From contig JAXDII010000008.1 of the NCBI GenBank assembly GCA_034664085.1, positions 25,758-89,757 of the forward strand: 64,000 nucleotides of DNA. The letters run 5' to 3'. This DNA comes from JACVRW01 sp034664085. GTDB taxonomy: Bacteria > Actinomycetota > Thermoleophilia > Solirubrobacterales > Thermoleophilaceae. The position numbers and the translations under genes were made by a program. The notes below the pieces were generated by a model. It worked only from the letters and a program-made list of their open reading frames with translations. It searched no databases and was not told the origin of the DNA. Below are positions 6,958-15,316 of this stretch, piece by piece; the first letter of the stretch is position 1; each line of letters begins with the position of its first letter.

Positions 6958-8097
6958 TTGGCCACAAGCACCCCCAGCACGTCATCCGTCGCCCGCCTGT
7001 CCCCACCCACCCGACTGCTGTGCGGGCCGGGGCCGATGAACGTCGAGCCCTCCGTGCTCGAGGCCATGCGTGCCCCGATGCTGGGGCACCTCGACCCGGC
7101 CTTCCACGAGCTGCTGCACGAGGTCGTGGACATGCTGCGCGTGGTCTACGGGGTGGAGGGCGGCGCCACGCTGCCGCTCCAGGCCACCGGCATGTCCGGC
7201 ATGGAGGCCGGCATCGTGAGCCTCGTGGATCCGGGCGACGTCGTGATCGTCGGCCACGCCGGCTTCTTCGGGAACCGCATCGCGCAGATGGCGGCGCGCC
7301 ACGGCGCGGAGGTCGTAGAGGTGACGAGCGAGTGGGGTGAGACGGTGCCGACCGAGGCGCTGGTCGGCGCACTCGACCAGCACCCGCAGGCGCGCCTCGT
7401 CGCGGTCGTCCACGCCGAGACCTCGACGGGCGCGCAGTACCCGCTCGCCGAGCTGGGCGCCGAGCTGCGGGGGCGCGAGACGCTGCTGTTCGCCGACTGC
7501 GTCACGTCGCTGGGCGGCATCCCGCTCGCCTTCAGCGAGTGGGGCGTCGACTTCGCCTACTCCTGCACCCAGAAGGCGCTCGGCGCGCCTCCCGGGATGT
7601 CCCCGATCGCCTTCTCCGACCGTGCGATGGAGCGGCTGCGCGAGCGCAAGCGCCCGGTGCCGTTCTCACTCGACGTCGAGCTGCTGCTCAAGTACTGGGT
7701 CGAGCGCCCGGTCGCCTACCACCACACGGCGCCGATCCTCCACATCTACGCGCTCCACGAGGCGCTGCGCCACACGCTCGAGGAGGGCCTCGAGGCGCGC
7801 TGGGCCCGCCACGAGACCGCCGGCCGCCACCTCCAGGCGGCCATCCGCGAGCGCGGCCTCGAGCTGCTGGCCGCGCCCGACCGTCAGCTTCCGCACCTCA
7901 CCGCGGTGCGGGTGCCGGACGGGGTCGACGGCAAGCGGGTGCAGCAGCGGCTGCTGGACGAGCACGGCATCGAGGTCGGCGGCGGGCTTGGGCCCGACGC
8001 TCCGGCCATGTGGCGGATCGGGCTGATGGGCGTGAACGCGTCGGTCCCGGTCGCCGACCGCGTGCTCGCCGGGCTGGACGCGGTGCTCGCGGACTAG
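6958..8097 (+). CDS. pucG: Class V aminotransferase, probable (S)-ureidoglycine-glyoxylate aminotransferase
   Basis: The product is 379 aa from a TTG at 6958, chosen because the conserved N-terminal motif LLCGPGPMNVEPSVLEAM begins 22 codons later and upstream codons are operator sequence. PLP-binding Lys206 sits in SCTQKALGAPPG, and FADCVTSLGGIPL is the strand before it. The family contains alanine/serine-glyoxylate aminotransferases and PucG, which transfers the amino group of ureidoglycine (from allantoate breakdown) to glyoxylate, giving glycine and oxalurate. The position beside IclR and uraH in a purine-degradation island favours the PucG role; sequence alone cannot exclude serine- or alanine-glyoxylate activity. 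Its stop overlaps the convergent iclR stop in CTAG. Confidence 0.8.
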   Translation: MATSTPSTSSVARLSPPTRLLCGPGPMNVEPSVLEAMRAPMLGHLDPAFHELLHEVVDMLRVVYGVEGGATLPLQATGMSGMEAGIVSLVDPGDVVIVGHAGFFGNRIAQMAARHGAEVVEVTSEWGETVPTEALVGALDQHPQARLVAVVHAETSTGAQYPLAELGAELRGRETLLFADCVTSLGGIPLAFSEWGVDFAYSCTQKALGAPPGMSPIAFSDRAMERLRERKRPVPFSLDVELLLKYWVERPVAYHHTAPILHIYALHEALRHTLEEGLEARWARHETAGRHLQAAIRERGLELLAAPDRQLPHLTAVRVPDGVDGKRVQQRLLDEHGIEVGGGLGPDAPAMWRIGLMGVNASVPVADRVLAGLDAVLAD

Positions 8098-8885
8098 CGC
8101 GCGGGCTCCACCAAGGCGCCCAGCTCCTGCGAGATCTGGCGCGTGTGGGTCCGGACGAGGTCGCCGGTGGCGTCGAGGTCGCGCTCGAGCACACGCGGAG
8201 CGGGCCCGGACACGCTCGCGGCCCCGATCGCCTCGCCGCCGGGCCCGAGGATCGGAGCGGCCACGCAGACGACCCCTTCCTCGTACTCCTCGCGGTCGAT
8301 CGCGAACCCGCGCCGGCGCGTCGCCTCGAGGTCGTCGACGAGCTCGCGCCGGGTCGCGAGCGTGTGCCCGGTGAGCCGGATCAGCCCCTTCTCCAGGACC
8401 TGGTCGAGCAAGGACGGCGGGCTGAACGCCAGGATCGCCTTGCCCGCCGCGCACGCGTGCAGCGGCACGCGGCGGCCGATCGTCGTGAACAGTCGAACCG
8501 CCCGCGAGCTCTCGGCCTGGCCGGCGTAGACGATCGCCAGGCCGTCGAGGACCGCGAGGTTGGCGGTTTCGCCGGTGGCGTCGCGGAGCTGCTGCAAATG
8601 CGGCTGGGCGGCCGACAGCACGCGCTCGCTGCCGCGGCTGGCCGTGGCTGCCAGCTCCACCAGCTTGTGGCCGAGGCGAAAGCGCCCGGTGCTGGCGCTG
8701 CGCACGACGTAGCCGCGCTCCATCAGCGTGGTCAGGAGCCGGTAGGCGGTGCTGGGCCGCAGTCCGGTGCGTTCGCCCAGGGCGACCAGCCCCAGCTCCT
8801 CGGACGCCACGGCCTCGAGCAGATCGAGGCTGCGTCCGACGGACTGGACCAGTGCGGGTCCCGATCGCGACTCAGTTTCCGCCAT
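8094..8885 (-). CDS. IclR-family transcriptional regulator of ureide genes
   Basis: The product is 263 aa. The winged HTH lies at residues ~12-75 (SVGRSLDLLEAVASEELG, then LRPSTAYRLLTTLMERGYV) and the IclR effector domain at ~90-255. The reading frame stays open 15 codons further upstream, but the ATG at 8883-8885 lies in the centre of a perfect palindrome and gives a normal N-terminus, so I choose it. Family members such as AllR sense glyoxylate or allantoin intermediates. Location between pucG and uraH makes it the probable local repressor, and the palindrome suggests autoregulation. Confidence 0.85.
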   Translation of the reverse strand: MAETESRSGPALVQSVGRSLDLLEAVASEELGLVALGERTGLRPSTAYRLLTTLMERGYVVRSASTGRFRLGHKLVELAATASRGSERVLSAAQPHLQQLRDATGETANLAVLDGLAIVYAGQAESSRAVRLFTTIGRRVPLHACAAGKAILAFSPPSLLDQVLEKGLIRLTGHTLATRRELVDDLEATRRRGFAIDREEYEEGVVCVAAPILGPGGEAIGAASVSGPAPRVLERDLDATGDLVRTHTRQISQELGALVEPAR

Positions 8886-8892
8886 GCGGAAA
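8876..8892. promoter_or_regulatory. Perfect palindromic operator over the iclR start codon
   Basis: TTTCCGC-CAT-GCGGAAA is a perfect 7+3+7 inverted repeat whose centre is the ATG of the IclR gene. A near copy lies before pucG (6930-6946), and one arm recurs over the uraH start (GTTCCGC at 8979-8985 followed by CAT). This is an autoregulatory site by position. Confidence 0.6.
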
Positions 8893-8986
8893 CGAACGTA
8901 CCAGAGGCCCTCTGCAAAGCCTCGGAGCAACCCGACTATCAGGCTACCTTGTTGACAGCTATCGCCTGTTTTGGGATCGTTCCGCC

Positions 8987-9346
8987 ATGGCCAACGGATA
9001 TGTGACGGTGCACGTGCTCGACAGCGCGCGGGGCACGAATGCCGATGCGCTCGAGCTCAGGGTCTCCCGTTTCGAGGGTGACGCGTGGCTCCCCGTGAAG
9101 ACCGTGGTGACGAACGAGGGGGGCCGGCTGGACGAGCCGCTGCTCTCAACCGAGGAGTACCGCCCCGGGCTCTACGAGCTGGCGTTCCAGTCCGCCGCCT
9201 ACTACGAGCACCACGACATCCCGCGTGCGGATCCGCCCTACATCGCGGAGATCCCGCTGCGGCTCAACTTCAGCGACGCCGAGGCGCACTACCACGTGCC
9301 GCTCGCGCTGTCGCCGTGGGGCTTCACCACCTTCCGCGGCGGCTGA
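8987..9346 (+). CDS. uraH: 5-hydroxyisourate hydrolase (transthyretin-like)
   Basis: The product is 119 aa, the usual family length. The N-terminal strand VTVHVLDSARGTNADALEL and the C-terminal FTTFRGG (canonical YRGS-type tail) are diagnostic, and internal YHVPLALSPWGF matches the family's HYHxPLLLSPxGY. It hydrolyses 5-hydroxyisourate, the product of urate oxidation, to OHCU. The ATG at 8987 is preferred over longer in-frame codons because the conserved domain begins at once. TTGACA at 8952-8957 may be a -35 box, but no convincing -10 is visible. It is divergent from iclR and convergent with the adenosine deaminase gene. Two urate oxidases elsewhere in the window can supply its substrate. 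Confidence 0.93.
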   Translation: MANGYVTVHVLDSARGTNADALELRVSRFEGDAWLPVKTVVTNEGGRLDEPLLSTEEYRPGLYELAFQSAAYYEHHDIPRADPPYIAEIPLRLNFSDAEAHYHVPLALSPWGFTTFRGG

Positions 9347-9352
9347 GCCGCC
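9337..9352. terminator. Short convergent hairpin
   Basis: CGGCGGC-TGA-GCCGCCG forms a 7-bp stem whose loop is the uraH stop codon; it lies between convergent uraH and the deaminase gene. It is a plausible weak bidirectional terminator with no U-tract. Confidence 0.4.
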
Positions 9353-9357
9353 GGCCG

Positions 9358-10371
9358 CTAGGCGACGAGCAGGGCGTCGATCTCGGCCTGGAACGACTTG
9401 CGCATCGCCCGCCGGTCCGCCTCGTCGAGCCAGGCCGCGTCGACCGCGGCCAGGCACGCCCGGACGATGTCATCGGGCTCGAGTGAGAGGGTCCGGGCCG
9501 CGTCGATCCACTCAGTGCTCATATTCACGCCGTACAGCGTGGGATCGTCGGAGTTGATCGACACGTCGAGGCCGGCGCGGATCATGTGACCCACTGGCTG
9601 CGTGGCGGGGTCGTCCCCGTGGTAGTCGACGCTCACGGTCCAGGTGCCCGTGAAGTGGACGCCCAGGTCGCTCGCGCGGCGCATCAGCTCCTCGTCGCGG
9701 GCGATGCCGTAGCCGTGGTCGATGCGGCGGCAGCCGAGCACCTCGATGGCGGTGCGCACGCGCTCGGGATGCCCGAACTCCCCGGCGTGCGTCGTGACGT
9801 TCAGCCCGCGCTCCCGTGCCACCTCGAACACCTCGGCGAACAGCTCCGGCAGGGCGAGGTCCTCGTTGTGGTCCATGCCGATCCCCACCACCTCGTCGCG
9901 CGGGTGCGCGAGCACCGTCTCCACGAGCTCCATCGCCGCGCTCGTGCCGTGCTGGCGGTTGATCGAGGGCAACAGGCGGCAGACCACTCCGCGGTCGTGC
10001 TGCGCTGCCCGGGCCCCGTCCAGCAGGCCGTCGAGCATGTCCGGGTACGGGAGCCACGGGTGGTTCGACGGGTTGAACATGACCTCGCGGTAGCGCAGGT
10101 TCGCGCTGTCGACGTCGGCCACGAGTGACTCGTAGAGCACGCGGCTGAAGTCGTCCGCGGTCCTGACCGAGTCGCATACCGCCACGTAGACCTCGAGGAA
10201 CTCGTCGAAGGTGACGAACGCGTACACCTTGTCCGGGTCCTCGCTGGGCAGCGGCTGGCCGTTGCGCTTGGCCAGCTCTATGAACGTGGCGGCCGGGACG
10301 GCCCCCATCAGATGGCAGTGGAGCTCGGCCTTGGGCAGCCGGCGGTAGAGCTCGTCGGGTGTCAGCGCCAC
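9358..10371 (-). CDS. add: Adenosine deaminase family protein
   Basis: The product is 337 aa, typical for the family. Metal ligands H18 and H20 occur in ELHCHLMGA, with THAGEFGHP in the middle, IDHGYGI, and SINSDDPTLYG near the end. It hydrolytically deaminates adenosine (or a close purine) to inosine in the cytoplasm. The usual HLDG motif reads HLMG here, so the Asp that normally contacts the ribose region is replaced by Met and the exact substrate is less certain. The GTG start follows directly on the TAG of the BMP lipoprotein gene, so both share one transcript and the deaminase processes what the importer delivers. Confidence 0.85.
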   Translation of the reverse strand: MALTPDELYRRLPKAELHCHLMGAVPAATFIELAKRNGQPLPSEDPDKVYAFVTFDEFLEVYVAVCDSVRTADDFSRVLYESLVADVDSANLRYREVMFNPSNHPWLPYPDMLDGLLDGARAAQHDRGVVCRLLPSINRQHGTSAAMELVETVLAHPRDEVVGIGMDHNEDLALPELFAEVFEVARERGLNVTTHAGEFGHPERVRTAIEVLGCRRIDHGYGIARDEELMRRASDLGVHFTGTWTVSVDYHGDDPATQPVGHMIRAGLDVSINSDDPTLYGVNMSTEWIDAARTLSLEPDDIVRACLAAVDAAWLDEADRRAMRKSFQAEIDALLVA

Positions 10372-11499
10372 CTACTTCACGCTTCCCTCTGCGCCGGCGA
10401 TCAGCCAGTCGCAGCAGAGCGAGCGCTCGGCGGGCTCGATCGTCGCGCCGTCGGCGACCACGACCTTGCCTCCGTTGTCCTCGATCGGGCCCGCGAAGAC
10501 GTCGAGCTCCCCGTCCGCGATCTGCTGCCTGCGCTCCTCGACGAGCTGCTCCGTCTCGGGCGTCACGGAGGGACCGAAGGGCGAGAGCCCGATCACGCCG
10601 TCGGCGAGGCCGCCGTAGTAGACCTCGCCCGTCCAGCTGCCGTCGGCTGCCGCCTTCGCCTGCTCGAGGTAGTACGGGCCCCAATCGAAGGTGAACGAGG
10701 TGAGCCAGACGTCGGGCGAGCGGGAGGACTGATCCCATCCGTACCCGATGGCGCCGATGTCGCGCTTCTGCGCGACGCTCTGCACCGCCGGCGAGTTCGT
10801 CTCCGCGGCGAGCACGTCGACGCCCGCGTCAGCAAGCGAAGCGGCCGCCTGCCGCTCCTTCGGAGGGTCGTACCAGCTGTTGACCCAGACCGTGCGCACC
10901 TTCGCGTCGGGCTTCACCTCGTGCACCCCGCGGGTGAAGGCGTTCACGCCCCGCACGACCTCCTCGATCGGATAGCCGCCGACGTACCCGATCGAGCCCG
11001 ACTTCGTCGCGTTGCCCGCGACGAGCCCGTCCAGGTACCTGCCGTCCTCGGTCGCCAGCGAGAACTGGCCGACGTTCTCGGCCGTCTCCCCGCCGCCCCA
11101 GTTGAGGAACTTGACGTCGGGGAAGTCCTGCGCGACGGCGAGGATGTCCTCCTCGTAGAACGTCGTGCCGATGACCAGCTGGTTGCCGGCGATCGCGAGC
11201 TCCTCGAAGGTCTTGCGGGCCTCGTCGCCCGGGTCCACGTCCGCCACCTCGACGATCTCGGTGCCCGGGAGCTCCTTCTTGAGGTACTCCGCCGCGGCCT
11301 GGTGGGAGCTGTTCCAGCCGCCGTCGTCGAGCGCGCCCTGGTAGACGAGCGCGACCTTCACGCCCTTCGCGCCACCCTCGGAGGCGGCGTCGCCTCCGCC
11401 CCCGCCCCCGCCTTCGTCGTCCCCACAGCCAGCCGCGAGCAGTGCACATCCCGCTGCCAGCACGATGACATGCCGTCGAGCAGCCGCCGTAATCCGCAT
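10372..11499 (-). CDS. BMP-family nucleoside/purine-binding lipoprotein (importer 1)
   Basis: The product is 375 aa. A signal peptide with lipobox (ALLAAGC) is followed by a Gly/Glu-rich linker. The PBP1-BMP fold shows KVALVYQGALDDGGWNSSHQA, VIGTTFYEEDILAVAQDFP, SIGYVGGYPIEEVVRGVNAF and IGYGWDQSS. Such lipoproteins deliver nucleosides or purines to an ABC importer at the outer face of the membrane. Its own promoter (11543-11571) contains the shared TGACTAACAG element, so it is expressed separately from the ATPase-permease genes upstream and together with the deaminase gene downstream. A paralogue is encoded at 25680-26846. Confidence 0.9.
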   Translation of the reverse strand: MRITAAARRHVIVLAAGCALLAAGCGDDEGGGGGGGDAASEGGAKGVKVALVYQGALDDGGWNSSHQAAAEYLKKELPGTEIVEVADVDPGDEARKTFEELAIAGNQLVIGTTFYEEDILAVAQDFPDVKFLNWGGGETAENVGQFSLATEDGRYLDGLVAGNATKSGSIGYVGGYPIEEVVRGVNAFTRGVHEVKPDAKVRTVWVNSWYDPPKERQAAASLADAGVDVLAAETNSPAVQSVAQKRDIGAIGYGWDQSSRSPDVWLTSFTFDWGPYYLEQAKAAADGSWTGEVYYGGLADGVIGLSPFGPSVTPETEQLVEERRQQIADGELDVFAGPIEDNGGKVVVADGATIEPAERSLCCDWLIAGAEGSVK

Positions 11500-11542
11500 C
11501 GTCAGTCCTTTTCCTCGAGACCCGTGAAGGGACGCTGGGCGT

Positions 11543-11571
11543 AAACTAGAGCCTGTTAGTCAGTCGGTCAA
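11543..11571 (-). promoter_or_regulatory. Promoter with shared regulon element (site A), BMP lipoprotein/deaminase
   Basis: On the minus strand: TTGACC (11571-11566), 17 bases, TAGTTT (11548-11543). The spacer holds CTGACTAACAGG (11563-11552), identical over TGACTAACAG to sites B and F. CAGC precedes the -35 box, as at sites B and E. Confidence 0.7.
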
Positions 11572-11605
11572 GCTGACTGGTAGGAAGACAGGTGGCGGCG
11601 CCCGG

Positions 11606-12553
11606 TCAGCGGGTTTCGCGCACGTACGGCTCCGACAGCGCCGCCGGCGCCGCGAGCAGTCGGCTCGCGCGGGGGCGCGCGGAGACGGCGATCAGCACGA
11701 CGATCGTCATCACGAACGGGAGCATCGACAGCAGATCGCTCGGCACGTCGACCTCGAGCAGCTGCAGCGTGAAGTTGAGGTTCGTCAACGCGCCGAAGGC
11801 CCAGGCGGCGAGCAGGCAGCGCAGCGGCCGCCAGGACGCGAAGGGGACCAGCGCGAAGGCGATCCAGCCGGCGCCGGCGGTGATGCCGTCCTGCCACGTT
11901 CCGCTCAGCGCCAGGGTCACGTAGCCGCCGCCCATCCCGGCCATCAGGCCGCCGAGCAGCACGTAGCCGTAGCGCGTCCGGGTCACGGAGATGCCCGCCG
12001 CGTCCGCCGTGGCGGGCGACTCGCCGACCGCGCGCAGCGCAAGACCTCCGCGCGCGCGGTAAAGGAATGCGCTCACGCCGACGGCCGCGAGCACGGACAG
12101 GTAGACGATCGGGTCGTGGCCGAACAGGATCGGCCCCAGGATCGGCACGTCCGCCGGGCCGCCGGAGAAGACGGGCTCGAACCGCTCGACGGGCGCGCGG
12201 TCGCCGAGGGGAGGGTCGGGCAGCTTCCCGATGTAGCTGGACAGGCCGGTCCCGAGGATCACGAGAGCGAGCCCGGATACCACCTGGTTGACGCGCCAGG
12301 AGACCGCCAGGACGGCGTGGACCAGAGCCAGGCAGAGGCCCGCTGCGCCGCCCAGGGCGAGGCCGAGCCAGGGGGTTCCGGTGGCCTCGGCGCCGAGGAT
12401 CGCCGTGACGGCGCCTACCAGCATCATGCCCTCCACGCCGAGGTTCATGACGCCGGAACGCTGGCCCAGGAGCTCGCCGAGGGCGGCGAGCGCGAGCGGC
12501 GTGCCGGCGACGATGGCGCCTGCCAGGGTCAGCACGACGACCGAGTCGTTCAT
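11606..12553 (-). CDS. ABC importer 1, second permease (BMP/RbsC-like)
   Basis: The product is 315 aa with about eight to ten hydrophobic helices. It has the family motif GVMNLGVEGMMLVGAV near 35, RVNQVVSGLALVILGTGLSSY near 90, LRAVGESPATADAAGISV in the cytoplasmic loop, and GAGWIAFALV. The start ATG overlaps the preceding permease stop (ATGA). It forms the channel with the first permease. A near-identically organised pair lies in importer 2 (28449-30526). Confidence 0.9.
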   Translation of the reverse strand: MNDSVVVLTLAGAIVAGTPLALAALGELLGQRSGVMNLGVEGMMLVGAVTAILGAEATGTPWLGLALGGAAGLCLALVHAVLAVSWRVNQVVSGLALVILGTGLSSYIGKLPDPPLGDRAPVERFEPVFSGGPADVPILGPILFGHDPIVYLSVLAAVGVSAFLYRARGGLALRAVGESPATADAAGISVTRTRYGYVLLGGLMAGMGGGYVTLALSGTWQDGITAGAGWIAFALVPFASWRPLRCLLAAWAFGALTNLNFTLQLLEVDVPSDLLSMLPFVMTIVVLIAVSARPRASRLLAAPAALSEPYVRETR

Positions 12554-13683
12554 CGGCGTGCCGCCGGCGCTGCGCTCGGCGCCCCGGCCGGGGCCGCGGG
12601 CGCGAAGCGGATGCGATTGCTCATCAGCAGCTCGGAGGCGGCCACCACCAGGAGGGCGAGCCCCTGGAGCACGAGGACAAGCTCGCTCGGCACGCCCGAT
12701 GTCTGCAGCGCCGGCCCGGCGCTCGAGATGCCGCCGACCGCGACCGCGACGGGCACCACGGCGAGCGGGTTGAGCCGGGCCACCGCCGCGACGATGATCC
12801 CCGTGTATCCGAGGTTGATGGCGAGCGCCCTGGGCTCGAGCGAGCCGAGCGAGCCGATGATCAGGATCGCGCCGGCCAGTCCCGCCGCGGCGCCCGACAG
12901 CAGCAGGACGGACGCGATCCGGCGCGGCACCCGCACGCCGGCATAGCGGGCGGCACGGGTCGAGTCGCCGACGAGGCGAACGGTGTAGCCCCATCGGGTC
13001 GAGCGCAGCAGGATCCAGAGTCCCACGGCCACCGCGACAGCGACCAGGAAGCCGATGTGCAGCCGCCCCCAAAGCTCGGGGGCCACGGCGCTCTCGGGGA
13101 TGTCCCGGCCGGTCGGGTACGTCAGCCGCTCCTTGTCGCGCCAGAAGCCCTCCGAGCCGAAGATCAGGTAGTTCATGAGGAACAGCGCGATGAAGTTGAG
13201 CATCAGCGTGGAGATGACCTCGTCCGTGCCGAAGCGCGCGCGAGGGGCCGCGGCGAGGCCCGCCCAGACCGCGCCGCCGAGGGCCCCGGCGCCCAGCACC
13301 ACGGCGATCGCGATCACGGACGGCAGGCCGTCGGCGACCGCCAGGGCCACGCCCGAAGCCGCGATCGCGCCGATGTACAGCTGCCCCTCCCCGCCGATGT
13401 TCCAGATCCGCATGCGGAAAGCCACCGCGGCGGCCAGGCCGGTCAGGATCAGGGGCGTCGACGACACGAGCGTCCGCTGCCACGCGAGCGAGGTGCCGAA
13501 GGCCGCGTCCCCCGCGGCGGAGTACACCGTCCACGGCGAGAACCCGGTGAGCAGGAGGAGGACCGCGCCCGCGCAGCCCGCCCCGGCGAGCGCGAGCACG
13601 GGGAAGGCCAGCCGCAGCCAGATCGGCGGCACTCCGCGGGGCTCCAGCCGAAGCCGAGGGATGCGCAGTCGCGACGGCGCCAT
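12550..13683 (-). CDS. ABC importer 1, first permease (BMP/RbsC-like)
   Basis: The product is 377 aa with N-terminal and multiple internal membrane helices. Motifs include RIWNIGGEGQLYIGAI near 95, DEVISTLMLNFIALFLMNYL, VRLVGDSTRAARYAGV and NLGYTGIIVAAVARLNPLAV. These are typical of the longer of the two permeases in nucleoside/purine BMP transporters. ATGA overlap with the ATPase upstream and ATGA overlap with the second permease downstream show one translationally coupled unit. Confidence 0.9.
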   Translation of the reverse strand: MAPSRLRIPRLRLEPRGVPPIWLRLAFPVLALAGAGCAGAVLLLLTGFSPWTVYSAAGDAAFGTSLAWQRTLVSSTPLILTGLAAAVAFRMRIWNIGGEGQLYIGAIAASGVALAVADGLPSVIAIAVVLGAGALGGAVWAGLAAAPRARFGTDEVISTLMLNFIALFLMNYLIFGSEGFWRDKERLTYPTGRDIPESAVAPELWGRLHIGFLVAVAVAVGLWILLRSTRWGYTVRLVGDSTRAARYAGVRVPRRIASVLLLSGAAAGLAGAILIIGSLGSLEPRALAINLGYTGIIVAAVARLNPLAVVPVAVAVGGISSAGPALQTSGVPSELVLVLQGLALLVVAASELLMSNRIRFAPAAPAGAPSAAPAARR

Positions 13684-15206
13684 CAGGCCTCCGCCCGTAC
13701 CCCGGCCATCATCCGGCCGATGGAGTCGCGGTCGAAGCTGCCCGCCGCCTGCTCGCCCATGATGCGGCCGCCGTAGATCACGGCGATTCGGTCCGCCAGC
13801 AGCTCCAGCTCCTCGAGGTCCTCGGAGATCAGCAGGACGCCGCCGCCTTCGTCGCGCATCGCCAGCAGCAGGCGGTGGATCGCGGCGGTCGCGCCCACGT
13901 CCAGGCCGCGCGTCGGTCCCGCCGCCAGCAGCAGCTTGGGCCGCTCCGCCATCTCGCGCGCGAGGATCGCGCGCTGCACGTTGCCCCCGGACAGCAGGCT
14001 CATGGGAAGGCCGCGCCGCACGCCGCGGATGTCGAAGCGCTCCACCAGCTCGTCGGTCCACTGCCGGACCGCCCGCTGCGAGACGAACGGTCCGCGCGAT
14101 ATCGGCGCGCGACCGAAGCTGCGCATGATCAGGTTGTCCTCGATCGGCAGCCCACTCGCCACGCCGGTCGTCAGGCGGTCCTCGGGCACGAAGCCCAGAC
14201 CGGCTCTGACCCTCGCCAGCACGTCGAGCGAAGTGGCGTCGCGCCCGTTGAGCACGACCGAGCCGCCGGTCGGCCGGCGCAGCCCGGCGATGGCCTCGGC
14301 CAGCTCGCGCTGGCCGTTCCCCGCCACGCCCGCGATGCCCACGATCTCTCCCGCGTGGACCTCGAGGTCGAGGGCGTCGACCGCGACCTGGCGGAGGTCG
14401 TTCTGGACCTCGAGGGCCTTCACGCCGAGGATCACGGGTCCGGGCGATGCCGGCCCCGAGAGGCGCTCGGGACTGACGACCTGCTCCCCGACCATCATGC
14501 GGACGAGCTGGTCCGAGTCGGTGTCGGCCGCCGCCACCTGACCGACCCGCCGGCCCTTGCGCATGACCGTGACCCGGTCCGCGATCGCCAGCACCTCGTC
14601 GAGGTGGTGCGAGACGAAGACGATCGTCTTGCCCTCCTCCCTCAGGCCGCGCAACGCGCTGAACAGCGCCTCGGCCTCGGCGGGCGTGAGGACGGCGGTC
14701 GGCTCGTCGAGGACGAGCACGTGCACGCCCCGGTGCAGCAGCTTGAGGATCTCCACCCGCTGCTGCTCGCCGACCGACAGGTCGAGCACGAGCGCGGCCG
14801 GATCGACCTGGATCCCGTAGCGCTCGCAGAGGGCGGCGACGTCGGACTCCATCTGCCGCCGGTCCATCCACGCGGGGGTCCCGGGGTGGCCGAGCACGAC
14901 GTTCTCGGCAACGGTGAAGGTGTCGACGAGCCGGAAGTGCTGGTAGACCATCCCGATGCGTGCGTCGAGCGCGTCGCGGGGAGACGCGAAGTGGTGCTCG
15001 ACGCCGTCGACGAGGATGCGTCCCGCGTCGGGCCGGTAGAGGCCGGCCAACACCGAGCACAGCGTGGACTTGCCGGCGCCGTTCTCGCCGAGCAGCGCGT
15101 GGACCTCGCCCCAGCGCAGGTCGAGGTCCACGTCCTCGTTCGCGACCTGCCCGTAGAAGGACTTGCGAATACCCTGGAGCTCGACGCCGAGCGCGGACTC
15201 GCTCAC
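13683..15206 (-). CDS. ABC importer 1, tandem ATPase
   Basis: The product is 507 aa with two nucleotide-binding domains. The first has a canonical Walker A GENGAGKST (about 40), signature LSVGEQQRVEIL and LVLDEPTAVLTP. The second has the family's atypical Walker A region GVAGNGQRELAEA and signature LSGGNVQRAILARE, followed by PTRGLDVGA. This asymmetry is normal for sugar/nucleoside importers of this class. GTG start; first gene of the unit driven by the site B promoter. Confidence 0.92.
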   Translation of the reverse strand: MSESALGVELQGIRKSFYGQVANEDVDLDLRWGEVHALLGENGAGKSTLCSVLAGLYRPDAGRILVDGVEHHFASPRDALDARIGMVYQHFRLVDTFTVAENVVLGHPGTPAWMDRRQMESDVAALCERYGIQVDPAALVLDLSVGEQQRVEILKLLHRGVHVLVLDEPTAVLTPAEAEALFSALRGLREEGKTIVFVSHHLDEVLAIADRVTVMRKGRRVGQVAAADTDSDQLVRMMVGEQVVSPERLSGPASPGPVILGVKALEVQNDLRQVAVDALDLEVHAGEIVGIAGVAGNGQRELAEAIAGLRRPTGGSVVLNGRDATSLDVLARVRAGLGFVPEDRLTTGVASGLPIEDNLIMRSFGRAPISRGPFVSQRAVRQWTDELVERFDIRGVRRGLPMSLLSGGNVQRAILAREMAERPKLLLAAGPTRGLDVGATAAIHRLLLAMRDEGGGVLLISEDLEELELLADRIAVIYGGRIMGEQAAGSFDRDSIGRMMAGVRAEA

Positions 15207-15257
15207 GGCCCGACTGCTTCCCGTGAGCCCGGGCGCGTGGCTCGCAACACGGGGGTA

Positions 15258-15286
15258 TTAGTAGCTCCTGTTAGTCAGGTCGTCAA
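15258..15286 (-). promoter_or_regulatory. Promoter with shared regulon element (site B), importer 1 ATPase-permeases
   Basis: On the minus strand: TTGACG (15286-15281), 17 bases, TACTAA (15263-15258). The spacer contains CCTGACTAACAGG (15279-15267), with CCTG and CAGG arms around a 5-base centre. CAGC precedes the -35 box, as at sites A and E. Confidence 0.7.
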
Positions 15287-15316
15287 GCTGTCAGGCCACG
15301 TGCCCGGCCCCGCGGG

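Noticed and set aside
5310..7133. 607-codon open frame antisense to the secreted hydrolase
   Set aside because: It runs through a strong terminator hairpin and the pucG promoter region; composition is that of a shadow frame.
8952..8980. uraH promoter as a seventh member of the shared element set
   Set aside because: TTGACA is present, but the spacer lacks the CTG-N5-CAG core and no good -10 box follows.
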